Positions 34,894 through 43,674 of a stretch of DNA of 64,000 bases are shown in pieces. Source of the DNA: Actinomyces respiraculi (lineage in GTDB: Bacteria > Actinomycetota > Actinomycetes > Actinomycetales > Actinomycetaceae); the NCBI RefSeq assembly GCF_014595995.2, contig NZ_CP063989.1:2604001-2668000 (forward strand), written 5' to 3'. Below the pieces are notes generated by a model that saw nothing but the letters and a program-made list of their open reading frames with translations, was not told the origin of the DNA and searched no databases. A program made the translations under genes and the position numbers. How positions within the stretch are numbered: position 1 is the first letter of the stretch; each line of letters starts with the position of its first letter.

Positions 34894-35046
34894 GTGACCT
34901 CGCTGCCCAGCCGTTGACCTCGTTGCCCGCCCGTTGACCTCGTTCCCTAGCGGTCCACCTCGTTCCTTGAAGGAACGAGATCAATGCGCAGGCAACGAGA
35001 TCGAAGGGCGAGGGACGAGATCACCAGCTGAGGGACGAGATCACCC
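34894..35046. repeat. Mirrored 20-bp-phased repeat array 2 (4 forward + 4 inverted)
   Basis: GACCTCG words align at 34896, 34916 and 34936, with CCACCTCG at 34955. Inverted ACGAGATC words lie at 34975, 34995, 35015 and 35035. Spacing is 20 bp throughout, and the centre is GGTCCACCTCGTTCC-TTGA-AGGAACGAG. It ends about 40 bases from the glucokinase stop codon. Confidence 0.9.
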
Positions 35047-35083
35047 AGACAGGCCAGGGCTCAACGAGCAGCCGCCCGGCCGC

Positions 35084-36028
35084 TCAGGCGCGGGCGAGGT
35101 CGGCGGCGCCGATGAGACCGGCGTCCTGCCCGGAGGAGGAGATGAGCACGGGGATCTCCGGGCGGCGCGAGCGGGCCGTGAGGTAGGTGGAGAAGGCCTT
35201 CGTGACCGGCTCGAGGAGGATGGCGCCGGCCTCGGTCATGCCACCGGTGAGCACGACGACCTCGGGATCGAGGACCGCCGCCAGGTCCGCCAGCCCCTGG
35301 CCGAGGGCGTCACCGAGCTGCTCGTAGCACTCGAGCGCCGCGGCATCGCCCTCGCGCGCGGCCATCGTCACGGCCTTGCCGGAGATGTCGCGCACCTGGC
35401 CGCCCGACAGCTCGATGATGCGGGCGGCGTAGTCGGGCCGGAAGCGGGCAAGCTCGTAGCCGTTCATGCCCAGGGCCGTGCCCGAGCCGTAGCGCTCGAG
35501 GCATCCGCGCAGGCCGCAGCCGCAGGGGCGGCCGCCCGGGACGATGGTGATGTGGCCGATCTCGGCGGCGAAGCCGGCGGCACCGCGCACGAGGCGGCCG
35601 TCGATGATGACGGCGCCCCCGACGCCGGTGCCCAGCGTCACGACGAGGACGTTGGAGCGCCCGGCACCGACCCCGAACCGAGCCTCGGCCCAGCCGGCAG
35701 CATTGGCGTCGTTCTCGACGACGACCGGCAGGCCGGTGCCGGCGGAGACAACGTCGCCGATCTTGACGCCGGTCCAGTCGAGGTTGGTCCCCGACACCAT
35801 GGTGTTGCGGTCGCTGGAGACGAAGCCGGCGGCGCCGACGCCGACGGTGGCCACGCCCTCAACCTGTGCCCTGAGCTCATTGACGCAGTCGATGATCGTC
35901 GTCATGATCGCGTCGCGGTTGTTGGCCGGGGAGTCCTTCTGGAGGCGGGCCATGACCTTGCCCTCGTCATCGACCACTCCGGCCGCGATCTTGGTCCCGC
36001 CGACGTCGACGCCGATGCTCAGTGCCAT
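35084..36028 (-). CDS. glk: ROK-family glucokinase
   Basis: 314 residues from an ATG with GAGGAGGAGC upstream. N-terminal phosphate loop SIGVDVGGTKIAAGVV, catalytic-region VVENDANAAGWAEARFG (Asp base), GTGVGGAVIIDG, and the ROK zinc motif GHITIVPGGRPCGCGLRGCLE with all cysteines. The length and motif set are those of actinobacterial ATP or polyphosphate glucokinases, which feed glucose to glycolysis. It is transcribed alone, divergent from the S9 peptidase gene. Two 31-bp direct repeats lie in the shared upstream region. Confidence 0.88.
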   Translation of the reverse strand: MALSIGVDVGGTKIAAGVVDDEGKVMARLQKDSPANNRDAIMTTIIDCVNELRAQVEGVATVGVGAAGFVSSDRNTMVSGTNLDWTGVKIGDVVSAGTGLPVVVENDANAAGWAEARFGVGAGRSNVLVVTLGTGVGGAVIIDGRLVRGAAGFAAEIGHITIVPGGRPCGCGLRGCLERYGSGTALGMNGYELARFRPDYAARIIELSGGQVRDISGKAVTMAAREGDAAALECYEQLGDALGQGLADLAAVLDPEVVVLTGGMTEAGAILLEPVTKAFSTYLTARSRRPEIPVLISSSGQDAGLIGAADLARA

Positions 36029-36413
36029 TGCCCTGCTCCTCCTCGTTGAATGGAGCCCCTGGAAGGGACTCGTGCGCGTGGTGCGGGCCGGTTGGGCCCC
36101 TGGTGCCGATTGTCTCTGATAAGTCCGACGGCAATATCCCATCACTTCATTCTCTTATGCATTCCGCGCGCAGAAGAAGGTGGTTCCGGATGGATCGTCC
36201 TGACCCCAGGACCACAGATGCATTCCGCGCGCAGAAGGAGGTGGTGCCGCGATCCCGGCGCCCGCCAGCCCGCCGTCGCCATCTGACGTGGACGGCGGCG
36301 CCGATGGTACCGACGGCGTCGACGGCGTCACCCCGCACCGTGTTGTGCACGCTGAGAGCAGATCGTTTCCTGGCTGGCGTGTCACACCTGTGCAACCGTG
36401 CTGGGATTACCGC
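36029..36413. other. 385-bp divergent intergenic region (glk / S9 peptidase)
   Basis: Contains a 31-bp direct repeat (listed separately) in a relatively A+T-rich patch (36110-36190) likely to hold promoters. No supportable gene. Confidence 0.5.
36157..36248. repeat. 31-bp direct repeat, two copies 61 bp apart
   Basis: ATGCATTCCGCGCGCAGAAG begins both copies (36157-36187 and 36218-36248); 29 of 31 positions agree. May be paired regulator sites for the divergent genes. Confidence 0.85.
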
Positions 36414-38735
36414 ATGCACGACGACGTGACCGCCCACGCCACGACGAGCACCACCCCCCTGCCCCAGGCCCCCGCCTGGCTCGATGACATCAGCGGGGAA
36501 CAGGCCCTGGCCTGGGTGGCCGAACGCAACGCGCAGGCCGAGGCCCGTCTGGCCTCACCCGCCCTGGAGGAGCTGACCCGGGACCTCACCGCAGTCCTCG
36601 ACGCCCCCGACCGCATTCCCCCCGTCGCCCACCGCGCGGGCATGGTCTACGGCTTGTGGACCGACGCAGGGCACCCGCGCGGCCTCTGGCGGCGCGCCTC
36701 GTGGCTGTCCTACGTGGCTGGCGCGCCCTCCCGGGCGGACCGCGACCCCGAGCCCACCGAGTGGGAGACCCTCCTCGACCTCGATGCCCTGGCGGCCGAA
36801 CGGGGCAGGCCGCTCGTGTGGGGCGGCGCCCAGGTCCTCACCACCGGTGCGCGCGCGGGCCGCCGCGCCCTCATCACGCTCTCCGACGGCGGCTCCGACA
36901 CGAGCGTCACGCGCGAGTACGACCTGGACGCACGGCGCTTCGTCGGGCCAGACGACGGCGGCTTCCACCGGCCGCCGTCGAAAGGGTCCCTGGTGTGGGG
37001 CGATGAGGAGGGCGAGTCGGTCATTGTCTCGGCGGACGTCGGCCCGGGATCCCTGTCGGCCGCCGGCTACCCGCGTCAGGTACGCCGCCTGGGGCGGGGC
37101 ACCGCCGTCGAAGAGGCCGAGATCCTCGTGACGGCCGCCCCCGGCTCGGTGGCAGCCGGGGCCGCGCGCGACCCCTGGGGCCGCACGTGGCTGACGACGA
37201 TGCCCTCCTTCTACGGCACCCGCATCTGGCTGCTGCCCGACGACGTCGTCTGCCCCACCGGTCAGCAGGCGGCTCGGGCTGCGCTCGACGGCGTGGCCCA
37301 CCCGGCCCTGCCCGCACCCACCGCCGAGGGCGACCTGGTGCCGGCCGGAGCGGTCCGCCTTGAGGTGCCCGAGAGCGCGAGCGCCGGGGTCGGGCGCGAC
37401 TGGCTCACCATCGAGCTGCGCGAGCCGTGGGAGGTCGGCGGGCGCAGCTACGCCCCCGGCACGCTGCTCGGCGCGGACCTGGCCGCCTATCTGGCGGGCG
37501 GGCGCGACCTTGAGGTTCTGTTCGAGCCGACGGCGACGACGACGCTGCTGTCGGCCACCTGGACCCGCAACCACCTGGTCCTCACGGTGCTCGACGACGT
37601 CGCCGGCCGCCTTGAGGTGTGCACGCCTGCGCCTGCGGGCTCGGCCCCGGGCACGCCCTGGGCGCACCACTGGGTCGACCTCACGGGCGCGAGTGACCTG
37701 CCCGGCCGCCCGGAGGAGGACGACACGCTGCTGCGGCCGGGGCGCGCGCTGCTGAGCGTGTCGGCCGCAGCGCTGGACCCGGCGGGAACGGACTACCTGT
37801 GGGTCTCGGCCTCAGGGTGGACGACGCCGTCGACCCTCACGGTGGCGCGGCTGACCGACCAGGGTGAGATGACGGGAATGTCGGTTGTGCGTCAGGCCCC
37901 GGCCCGCTTCGACGCGACCGGGGTGCGGGTGAGCCAGCATGTGGCGACGAGCGCGGACGGCACGCGCGTGCCCTACGTCGAGATCGGGCGCCCGGTGCCC
38001 GGGGGTGGGCCGGGCCGGGTCCTCGTGCACGCCTACGGGGCCTTCGGCACGGCCCTGACCCCGGGCTACGAGCCGGTGACCGGCAAGGCGTGGCTGGAGC
38101 GCGGCGGCACGTACGTCGTGGCGAACACGCGCGGTGGCGGCGAGTACGGGCCCGACTGGCACCGACCGACGCAGGGCCGGGGCCGTGGCCTCGTGCTGGA
38201 GGACCTCACAGCGGTCATCGACTCCCTGGTGGCGCGCGGCGTGGCCGAGGCCGGCTCGGTGGTGGTGCACGGCTCCTCGGCGGGCGGACTGCTGGCGGGT
38301 GAGCTGCTCACCCGTCACCCGGAGCGCGTCGGGGCGGTGGTGCTGGAGGTGCCGCTGTTGGACATGCGCCGCTACTCGCACCTGCTGGCGGGGGCCTCCT
38401 GGGTGCCGGAGTTCGGGGATCCCGACGACGAGTCCCAGTGGGAGTGGATGCGTGAGCACTCGCCCTACCACCTGCTGAAGGAGGGGCGGGTGTACCCGCC
38501 GGTGCTGCTGCTGACGTCGACGCGCGATGACCGTGTCCATCCGGCGCACGCGCGCACGATGGCGTGGCGGCTGGCCGCGCTGGGCCAGGACGTGACGTAC
38601 GTGGAGACGGCGGAGGGCGGGCACTCGGGCTTTGCGACGAGTGCGCAGCGCGCCCGCACGAGCGCACTCATCCACGCCTTCGCCTGGCAGCACGCATCAC
38701 CCCGCGGCGGCGTCCCGCCGCACGCTGAGCCCTGA
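36414..38735 (+). CDS. S9A prolyl oligopeptidase-family serine peptidase (protease II-like)
   Basis: 773 residues from ATG (MHDDVTAHATT). There is no signal peptide, so it is cytoplasmic. Residues about 20-500 form the propeller-type N-terminal part (MVYGLWTDAGHPRGLWRR near the start). The C-terminal catalytic domain has VLVHAYGAFG, VVANTRGGGEYG, nucleophile Ser622 in GSSAGG, Asp706 in TRDDRVHP and His737 in EGGHSGF. All triad residues are present. Family members cleave short peptides after Pro or basic residues. The length is slightly above the usual 680-710. Monocistronic; a convergent terminator lies downstream. Confidence 0.9.
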   Translation: MHDDVTAHATTSTTPLPQAPAWLDDISGEQALAWVAERNAQAEARLASPALEELTRDLTAVLDAPDRIPPVAHRAGMVYGLWTDAGHPRGLWRRASWLSYVAGAPSRADRDPEPTEWETLLDLDALAAERGRPLVWGGAQVLTTGARAGRRALITLSDGGSDTSVTREYDLDARRFVGPDDGGFHRPPSKGSLVWGDEEGESVIVSADVGPGSLSAAGYPRQVRRLGRGTAVEEAEILVTAAPGSVAAGAARDPWGRTWLTTMPSFYGTRIWLLPDDVVCPTGQQAARAALDGVAHPALPAPTAEGDLVPAGAVRLEVPESASAGVGRDWLTIELREPWEVGGRSYAPGTLLGADLAAYLAGGRDLEVLFEPTATTTLLSATWTRNHLVLTVLDDVAGRLEVCTPAPAGSAPGTPWAHHWVDLTGASDLPGRPEEDDTLLRPGRALLSVSAAALDPAGTDYLWVSASGWTTPSTLTVARLTDQGEMTGMSVVRQAPARFDATGVRVSQHVATSADGTRVPYVEIGRPVPGGGPGRVLVHAYGAFGTALTPGYEPVTGKAWLERGGTYVVANTRGGGEYGPDWHRPTQGRGRGLVLEDLTAVIDSLVARGVAEAGSVVVHGSSAGGLLAGELLTRHPERVGAVVLEVPLLDMRRYSHLLAGASWVPEFGDPDDESQWEWMREHSPYHLLKEGRVYPPVLLLTSTRDDRVHPAHARTMAWRLAALGQDVTYVETAEGGHSGFATSAQRARTSALIHAFAWQHASPRGGVPPHAEP

Positions 38736-38776
38736 GCCGTCACACCGAGGCCTGACCGGAGGCGTCAGGGCTCAGC
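38724..38776. terminator. Possible bidirectional stem-loop between S9 peptidase and DHA2 genes
   Basis: GCTGAGCCCTGA (ending in the peptidase stop) pairs perfectly with TCAGGGCTCAGC 29 bases later. The loop is long and there is no T-tract. Confidence 0.4.
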
Positions 38777-38848
38777 ATGAAAACTCGGGCCTCAGCGATG
38801 GTGTGAGAGCCGGCCGACGCCGTCGGCACACCTTGACTGAGTGAAGGC

Positions 38849-40315
38849 TCAGGGACCGGGGGTGGTGGGGACAACCCGGACTGCCGGCAGGCGGAAGGCG
38901 AGGAACAGGGCCAGCCCCATGAGGACGGTCGGCACCCGGAAGGCGCAGGCGAAGGCCCCCGCCGCCTCCTGGCGTCCAACCTCCAGCGTCGCACCGCTCA
39001 GCTCACCGGCGACAGTCGCGGCCCCCAGGTCCGTGGCAGCAAGAAGCAGAGCCAGAGCGACGGAGACGATCGCGATGCCGACGGCGCCGAAGACCTGCTG
39101 GCCGATGTTGAACAGGGTGGTGGCATTGCCGACCTCGCGGCGAGGCACGGCCTGCAGGGCCGCAGTGGACACGGGCATCATCGTGCCGCCGATGCCCAGG
39201 CCCTGGAGGGTCATGATGGCGGCGAGGTACCACAGGCTCGTGCCCGCGCCGACCTGGCTCAGCAGCAGCAGGGACAGGAACATCGTGCCCACACCCCAGG
39301 GGATGACCCGGCGCGGGGCGAGACGGTCGATCATGCTCGCGGCGACCGGCATGGTGACGAGGGCACCAAGCCCGGTGGGGGCGATGAACATGCCGGTGGC
39401 CATAGCGCCCATGCCTCGCACCTGCTGGAAGTAGGAGGGCAGGAGCAGCAGGTCGGCGGTGAAGGCGGCCTGGAAGGCGACGGCGAGGAGGATCGCCGTG
39501 CGGTAGGGGCGAAGGCGCAGGATGGTGAGGTCGAGCAGCGGGTGCTCGAGCGTGAGCGAGCGGCGCACGAACAGCGCCACCATGACCAGGCCGAGGAGGA
39601 GCGGGGCCCACACCACCGGGCTGGTGAGCGCGGTGCCGTAGCCGGCGTTGGACACGCCCCACAGGACGAGGGCGAGACCGGGGGACATGAGCAGCACGCC
39701 GAGCCGGTCGAGGGGGACGGCGCCCGTGCCCGCGGCCCTGGGCAGCAGGAGAAGGCCAAGGCCCGCAGCGGCCAGCCCGAAGGGTACGTTGATGAGAAAC
39801 ACCCAGTGCCAGGAGGCGACCTCGACGAGCCAGCCGCCGAGGACGGGCCCGATGACCGGGGCGATGAGCATGGGGATGCCCATGAGGCTCATCATCCGGC
39901 CCAGCCGGGCCCCGGCGACGGAGGCCACGAGCGCGGTGCCCACCGGCATGATGCAGCCGCCGCACAGGCCCTGGATGACGCGCAGAGCGATGAGGGCTCC
40001 CAGGCTGGGGGCCAGGGCGCAGGCCACGGAGGCCACGGTGAACAGGAGAATGGAGCCGATGTACATCCAGCGGTGGCCGATGCGCTTAAGGCCGTAGTCG
40101 GTCAGCGGGATGATCGCGGCGGTCGCGAGCGCGTAGCCGGTGATGGTCCAGGCGACCGAGGAGTAGGCGGGCAGGACGCCGTCGGCACTCGCGTAGTAAT
40201 TCTGCAGGGCGGGGACGGCGACGTTGATGATGGTGCCGTCGAGGACCGACATGAAGGAGCCGATCATGACGACGGCGGCGACCTTGTAGGGGTTCGCCGA
40301 GGTGGGCGTGGGCAT
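38849..40315 (-). CDS. DHA2-family (EmrB/QacA-type) multidrug efflux MFS transporter
   Basis: 488 residues and about 14 predicted helices. The first helix has SFMSVLDGTIINVAVPAL (motif D1 of 14-TM drug/H+ antiporters). Motif A is GLKRIGHRWMYIGS. Motif C is MLIAPVIGPVLGGWLVE, with FLINVPFG nearby. These define drug-efflux MFS pumps driven by protons. The substrate is not predictable. The ATG chosen (MPTPTSANPYK) begins just before helix 1; the ribosome site is weak (AGAAAG). It is divergent from the GMC oxidoreductase gene. Confidence 0.9.
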   Translation of the reverse strand: MPTPTSANPYKVAAVVMIGSFMSVLDGTIINVAVPALQNYYASADGVLPAYSSVAWTITGYALATAAIIPLTDYGLKRIGHRWMYIGSILLFTVASVACALAPSLGALIALRVIQGLCGGCIMPVGTALVASVAGARLGRMMSLMGIPMLIAPVIGPVLGGWLVEVASWHWVFLINVPFGLAAAGLGLLLLPRAAGTGAVPLDRLGVLLMSPGLALVLWGVSNAGYGTALTSPVVWAPLLLGLVMVALFVRRSLTLEHPLLDLTILRLRPYRTAILLAVAFQAAFTADLLLLPSYFQQVRGMGAMATGMFIAPTGLGALVTMPVAASMIDRLAPRRVIPWGVGTMFLSLLLLSQVGAGTSLWYLAAIMTLQGLGIGGTMMPVSTAALQAVPRREVGNATTLFNIGQQVFGAVGIAIVSVALALLLAATDLGAATVAGELSGATLEVGRQEAAGAFACAFRVPTVLMGLALFLAFRLPAVRVVPTTPGP

Positions 40316-40667
40316 GGGGTGACGCGCTTTCTGCGGGGCGGTGCGGGGGTGACCCGGGTCGGCGCCGGCCACGGCGGTCGCGGTGGTGGCCGGCCCGGTC
40401 AGGCTATCGGCGCAGGAAGGAGGGACGACGGCGAGGGCGGCCGCACTTTCGCCCGACAGGGGCGGAACCGCGGTGCTCGCGCCGGAGCCGCCCCCCCTTT
40501 CACTTCCCGCGGGCAGAAGCCGGGCGATGGGGGTCTCCGTCCGGCGGGGCTCCTTCGTAGCCTGATTGATATCCGGCAGCGACGCCGGGAGACCGCCTCC
40601 TCGCGGGCCCCGACGTCGTCGGCCCCAGCACCAGCCCACAGCGCCCCGAGCGCAGAAAGGCGGACAG
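40316..40667. other. 352-bp divergent intergenic region (DHA2 / GMC oxidoreductase)
   Basis: No gene, repeat or clear operator seen beyond the GMC ribosome site (AAAGG at 40656-40660). Confidence 0.4.
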
Positions 40668-42374
40668 ATGTCCCCCACAATCGACCGTCACTTCGACGCG
40701 ATCGTCATCGGGTCCGGCCCGGCCGGATCGACGGCGGTGCGAGAACTCGCCGAGGCCGGCATGAGCGTCCTGTTGCTCGAGGCGGGGCGCGAGCTCACCG
40801 AGAAGGACTTCACTCCCCCGGTCTACGGCGAGCCCAAGGGCATGGGGCTGGACCTGGGGGTGCGCGCCAAGCGCATCCTGCTGGACCACCAGTGGAACCA
40901 GGCGCGCCGCTCCTTCTACTCGGACACGTCCTCACGCTTCCTCGTCAACGACGCCGAGCACCCCTACACCTACCCGCTCGACGCCCCCTTCCTCTACATC
41001 CGCTCACGGCTGCTGGGCGGGCGCATGCACGCCTACGGCCGTGTGCTCCAGCGCATGAGCGACGTCGACTTCAAGGCGGCCTCCCTCGACGGCGTCGGCA
41101 TCGATTGGCCCTTCGAGTACAAGGACATCGCCCCCTACTACGACCGGGTCGAGGAGCTCGTCGGCCTGTACGGCGACGACGACCCGGGGGTCGAGCACCC
41201 TCCGCCCGGCACGTACATCGGCCCCTCCCACCTCAACGAGATGGAGATGGAGTTCAAGCGCGTCGTCGAGGAGCGCTGGCCCGAGCGTCACGTCATCGGC
41301 TACCGCTTCCAAGCGCCGTTCCTCGACCGCGTGCCCCCGGGCATCCGCCAGGCCCGCAGGACCGGCAATCTCACGATCCGCACACACGCCGTCGTCACCC
41401 GTGTGACGACGGACCCGCGCACGGGCCTGGCGACGGGCGCGGTCTTCGTCGACGCCCGCACCAAGCAGGAGCACAAGGTGGTCGGGGACATCGTCCTGCT
41501 GTGCGCCTCCGCCTTCGAGTCCGTGCGCCTGCTGCTCAACTCGGGCGACTCGCGCCACCCGGACGGCCTGGCCAACTCCAGCGGCCTGGTCGGCCGCTAC
41601 CTGCTCGAGCAGGCCCTGGCGCTGGGCTACGGCGACGACCCTCGCCACCCCGGCTACTTCGGGCCGTCGACGCAGGCCGAGCCGGACCCGTTCTACGGCG
41701 GCAGCGGCGGCTTCCTCATCCCCCGCTACCAGAACCTCCACGGCCAGACGGAGCCCTTCAAGCGCGGTTACTCCTTCCAGGGCCTGGCGGGCCGCGTGCC
41801 CGTCCCGGAGGACGCCCCGGGCATGTTCGGCTTCGGCGCGGGCATCGAGATGCTGCCCCAGTACGGCAACCACCTGTCCCTGTCGCGCCGTATCAAGGAC
41901 GCCTGGGGCGTGCCGGCGCCGCATATCGTCATCCGTAACGACGACAACGATCGCCGGATGGTCAAGGCGGCCGTGCGCGACATCAACGAGATGATGGACG
42001 CGGCCGGCCTGCGCACAAACTTCGTGGCCTCGAACTTCGGGATCCACTCCAAGCAGGTGTGGCCGGACTTCAACCCGGTCCAGCGTGCGATCTTCCGGCT
42101 CGGCATCCGCATGTCGGTGATGAACGGCGTGTCGATCCACGAGGCGGGCGGCGCCCGCATGGGCCACGACCCGGCGCTGAGCGTGCTCAACGGCGTGTGC
42201 CAGACGTGGGACGTGCCGAACCTGTTCGTGACGGACGCGGCCTCCTTCCCTACCGGTTCGACGGAGGGCCCGGCCCTGACGATCATGGCGGTGACGGCCA
42301 GGGCCTGCGACTACATCGTGAGGGCGCATCCCGCGGGCGAGCTGACGAGGCCGACCCAGGACGTCGTCCTGTGA
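40668..42374 (+). CDS. GMC-family FAD-dependent oxidoreductase (possible glycoside/sugar 3-oxidase or dehydrogenase)
   Basis: 568 residues. FAD-binding GSGPAGSTAVRELAEAG at the N-terminus, then LLGGRMHAYGRVLQRMS (the GMC flavin-attachment segment) and WPFEYKDIAPYYDRVEE. The C-terminal catalytic part has SIHEAGGARMGHDP and the closing FAD motif FPTGSTEGPALTIMAVTARACDYI. GMC members of this shape oxidise sugars, including 3-dehydrogenation of glycosides (LacA-like dehydrogenases, CarA-like C-glycoside oxidase). No Tat signal or partner small subunit is present, so it is likely cytoplasmic. A C-deglycosidase-like locus 11 kb away makes a 3-keto-glycoside pathway attractive, but the assignment is inference. 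Confidence 0.75.
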   Translation: MSPTIDRHFDAIVIGSGPAGSTAVRELAEAGMSVLLLEAGRELTEKDFTPPVYGEPKGMGLDLGVRAKRILLDHQWNQARRSFYSDTSSRFLVNDAEHPYTYPLDAPFLYIRSRLLGGRMHAYGRVLQRMSDVDFKAASLDGVGIDWPFEYKDIAPYYDRVEELVGLYGDDDPGVEHPPPGTYIGPSHLNEMEMEFKRVVEERWPERHVIGYRFQAPFLDRVPPGIRQARRTGNLTIRTHAVVTRVTTDPRTGLATGAVFVDARTKQEHKVVGDIVLLCASAFESVRLLLNSGDSRHPDGLANSSGLVGRYLLEQALALGYGDDPRHPGYFGPSTQAEPDPFYGGSGGFLIPRYQNLHGQTEPFKRGYSFQGLAGRVPVPEDAPGMFGFGAGIEMLPQYGNHLSLSRRIKDAWGVPAPHIVIRNDDNDRRMVKAAVRDINEMMDAAGLRTNFVASNFGIHSKQVWPDFNPVQRAIFRLGIRMSVMNGVSIHEAGGARMGHDPALSVLNGVCQTWDVPNLFVTDAASFPTGSTEGPALTIMAVTARACDYIVRAHPAGELTRPTQDVVL

Positions 42375-42388
42375 GGGGCTGAGCCGCC

Positions 42389-43672
42389 TCAGGCGGACAG
42401 GGCCACGACCCACCGGCCGGCGGTCTCAAGGCGGTACGGTCCCCTCGCGGCCGGTGCACGCACGACCTGGTGGTCCTCATCGATCACCAGGCGGGCACCG
42501 AGCCGGTCCACGAGCACGGTCCCCGTCGCATCCACCGCCATGAGGTCCTCCTCGCCGTGCCCGTCCACGCCGCCCAGACGCACAAGGGCAGGACAGTTGA
42601 GCAGTTCGGGGCGGGCCTCCTCCTCGTCGACGTAGCGGGCGCTGCCGGTCACCATGGTCCGGCCCGCCGCCATCGCCTCGATGAGGGCCGGCGCGCTGCA
42701 CTCCTCCGCCGCGATCCAGGTCGTGGGCATGCCCGGGCGCAGGGGGGTGGAGCGGTTGTGGAAGTCTCCGCCCCCGAGGACCACGACGGCATCGGGCAGC
42801 ATCGCCGCCCAGGCCAGGATCGAGGTGTCTGTGAGATTGCGGTACCAGGTGCCGTGGAAGAGCTCGGCGCCGGGGGGCATGCGCTCCAGGGGGTGCAGCC
42901 ACGAGCAGTCGTCGGCGACCGGGTGGTTGATCGACATGAAGCCGCCGCGGCGCTCAACCTCCTCCACCCACGTGCGGGCCTCGGCCCGGAAGTCGATGAC
43001 GCCGATCTCGCCCCAGGCGTTGGCGTGCCCGCGGTGGGTGGTCATCTCCTGGCCGGGCACCAGGGTGATGCCGTGGCGCTGCGAGACGGAGGCGAGGTGG
43101 GGGTGGTGGCTGGTCGTGTTGTGGTCGGTGCACCCCAGGTAGTCCAGCCCGGACCTGACGCCCTCGTTGGCCAGCTCCCACAGCGACAGCTCCCCATCGG
43201 AGTGCAGGCAGTGGTTGTGGGGGTCACCCGCGTACCAGGTCAGACCCCGAGAAGCGGGCAGGCCCCGGTCGGATCCCCGTAGGAGGCGCCGGACAGGGGC
43301 CTCGCGCGGGCCGTGGTCCGGGTGCTCTCGGGCGGGGCAGACCACCGTGATAGTGACGTCCACACCCTCGGCGGGCACCTGGTGCAGGCCCAGGAGCACC
43401 GCCCACTGCCCGGGCACGACGCCCGGGTGGTAGCCGGGAGTGGCGTCATCGCGCTCGACGACGTAGGAGATCCGCGCCCCTCCGGACCAACCACGCAGGC
43501 CGTCGGGTCCCAGGAGGCCGAGGTCGATGCCCACGCCCTCCTGCGTGCCCAGGTCCATGCTCACCCCGATGGACTCGGCACCGGGCGGGACCTCGAAGGG
43601 GACAGTGGGGTAGCGGTCCGCGGCCTGGTCGGACAAGGTGAGGCGCAGCGTCGTGCGCCGAAGGACGGCCAT
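42389..43672 (-). CDS. PHP-domain metallohydrolase of CehA/McbA type
   Basis: 427 residues. An N-terminal beta-rich domain (about 1-140) precedes the PHP domain. The PHP domain has TWYAGDPHNHCLHSDG (HxH motif), DYLGCTDHNTTSHH (DHN), LVPGQEMTTHRGHAN (EMTT-H), FMSINHP (NHP) and VVLGGGDFHNRS (DxH), the full set of metal ligands of CehA/McbA-like enzymes. Known relatives hydrolyse phosphoesters or carbamate esters; the natural substrate here is unknown. It begins two bases after the alpha-mannosidase stop and is the last gene of the sugar operon. This suggests action on a phosphorylated or modified mannoside (inference). Confidence 0.85.
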   Translation of the reverse strand: MAVLRRTTLRLTLSDQAADRYPTVPFEVPPGAESIGVSMDLGTQEGVGIDLGLLGPDGLRGWSGGARISYVVERDDATPGYHPGVVPGQWAVLLGLHQVPAEGVDVTITVVCPAREHPDHGPREAPVRRLLRGSDRGLPASRGLTWYAGDPHNHCLHSDGELSLWELANEGVRSGLDYLGCTDHNTTSHHPHLASVSQRHGITLVPGQEMTTHRGHANAWGEIGVIDFRAEARTWVEEVERRGGFMSINHPVADDCSWLHPLERMPPGAELFHGTWYRNLTDTSILAWAAMLPDAVVVLGGGDFHNRSTPLRPGMPTTWIAAEECSAPALIEAMAAGRTMVTGSARYVDEEEARPELLNCPALVRLGGVDGHGEEDLMAVDATGTVLVDRLGARLVIDEDHQVVRAPAARGPYRLETAGRWVVALSA

Positions 43673-43674
43673 CG

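Noticed and set aside
34514-35046. CRISPR array
   Set aside because: The repeated words are only 12-14 bp, spacing is 20 bp, the 'spacers' are 6-8 bases, and the second half is inverted. No cas gene is present.
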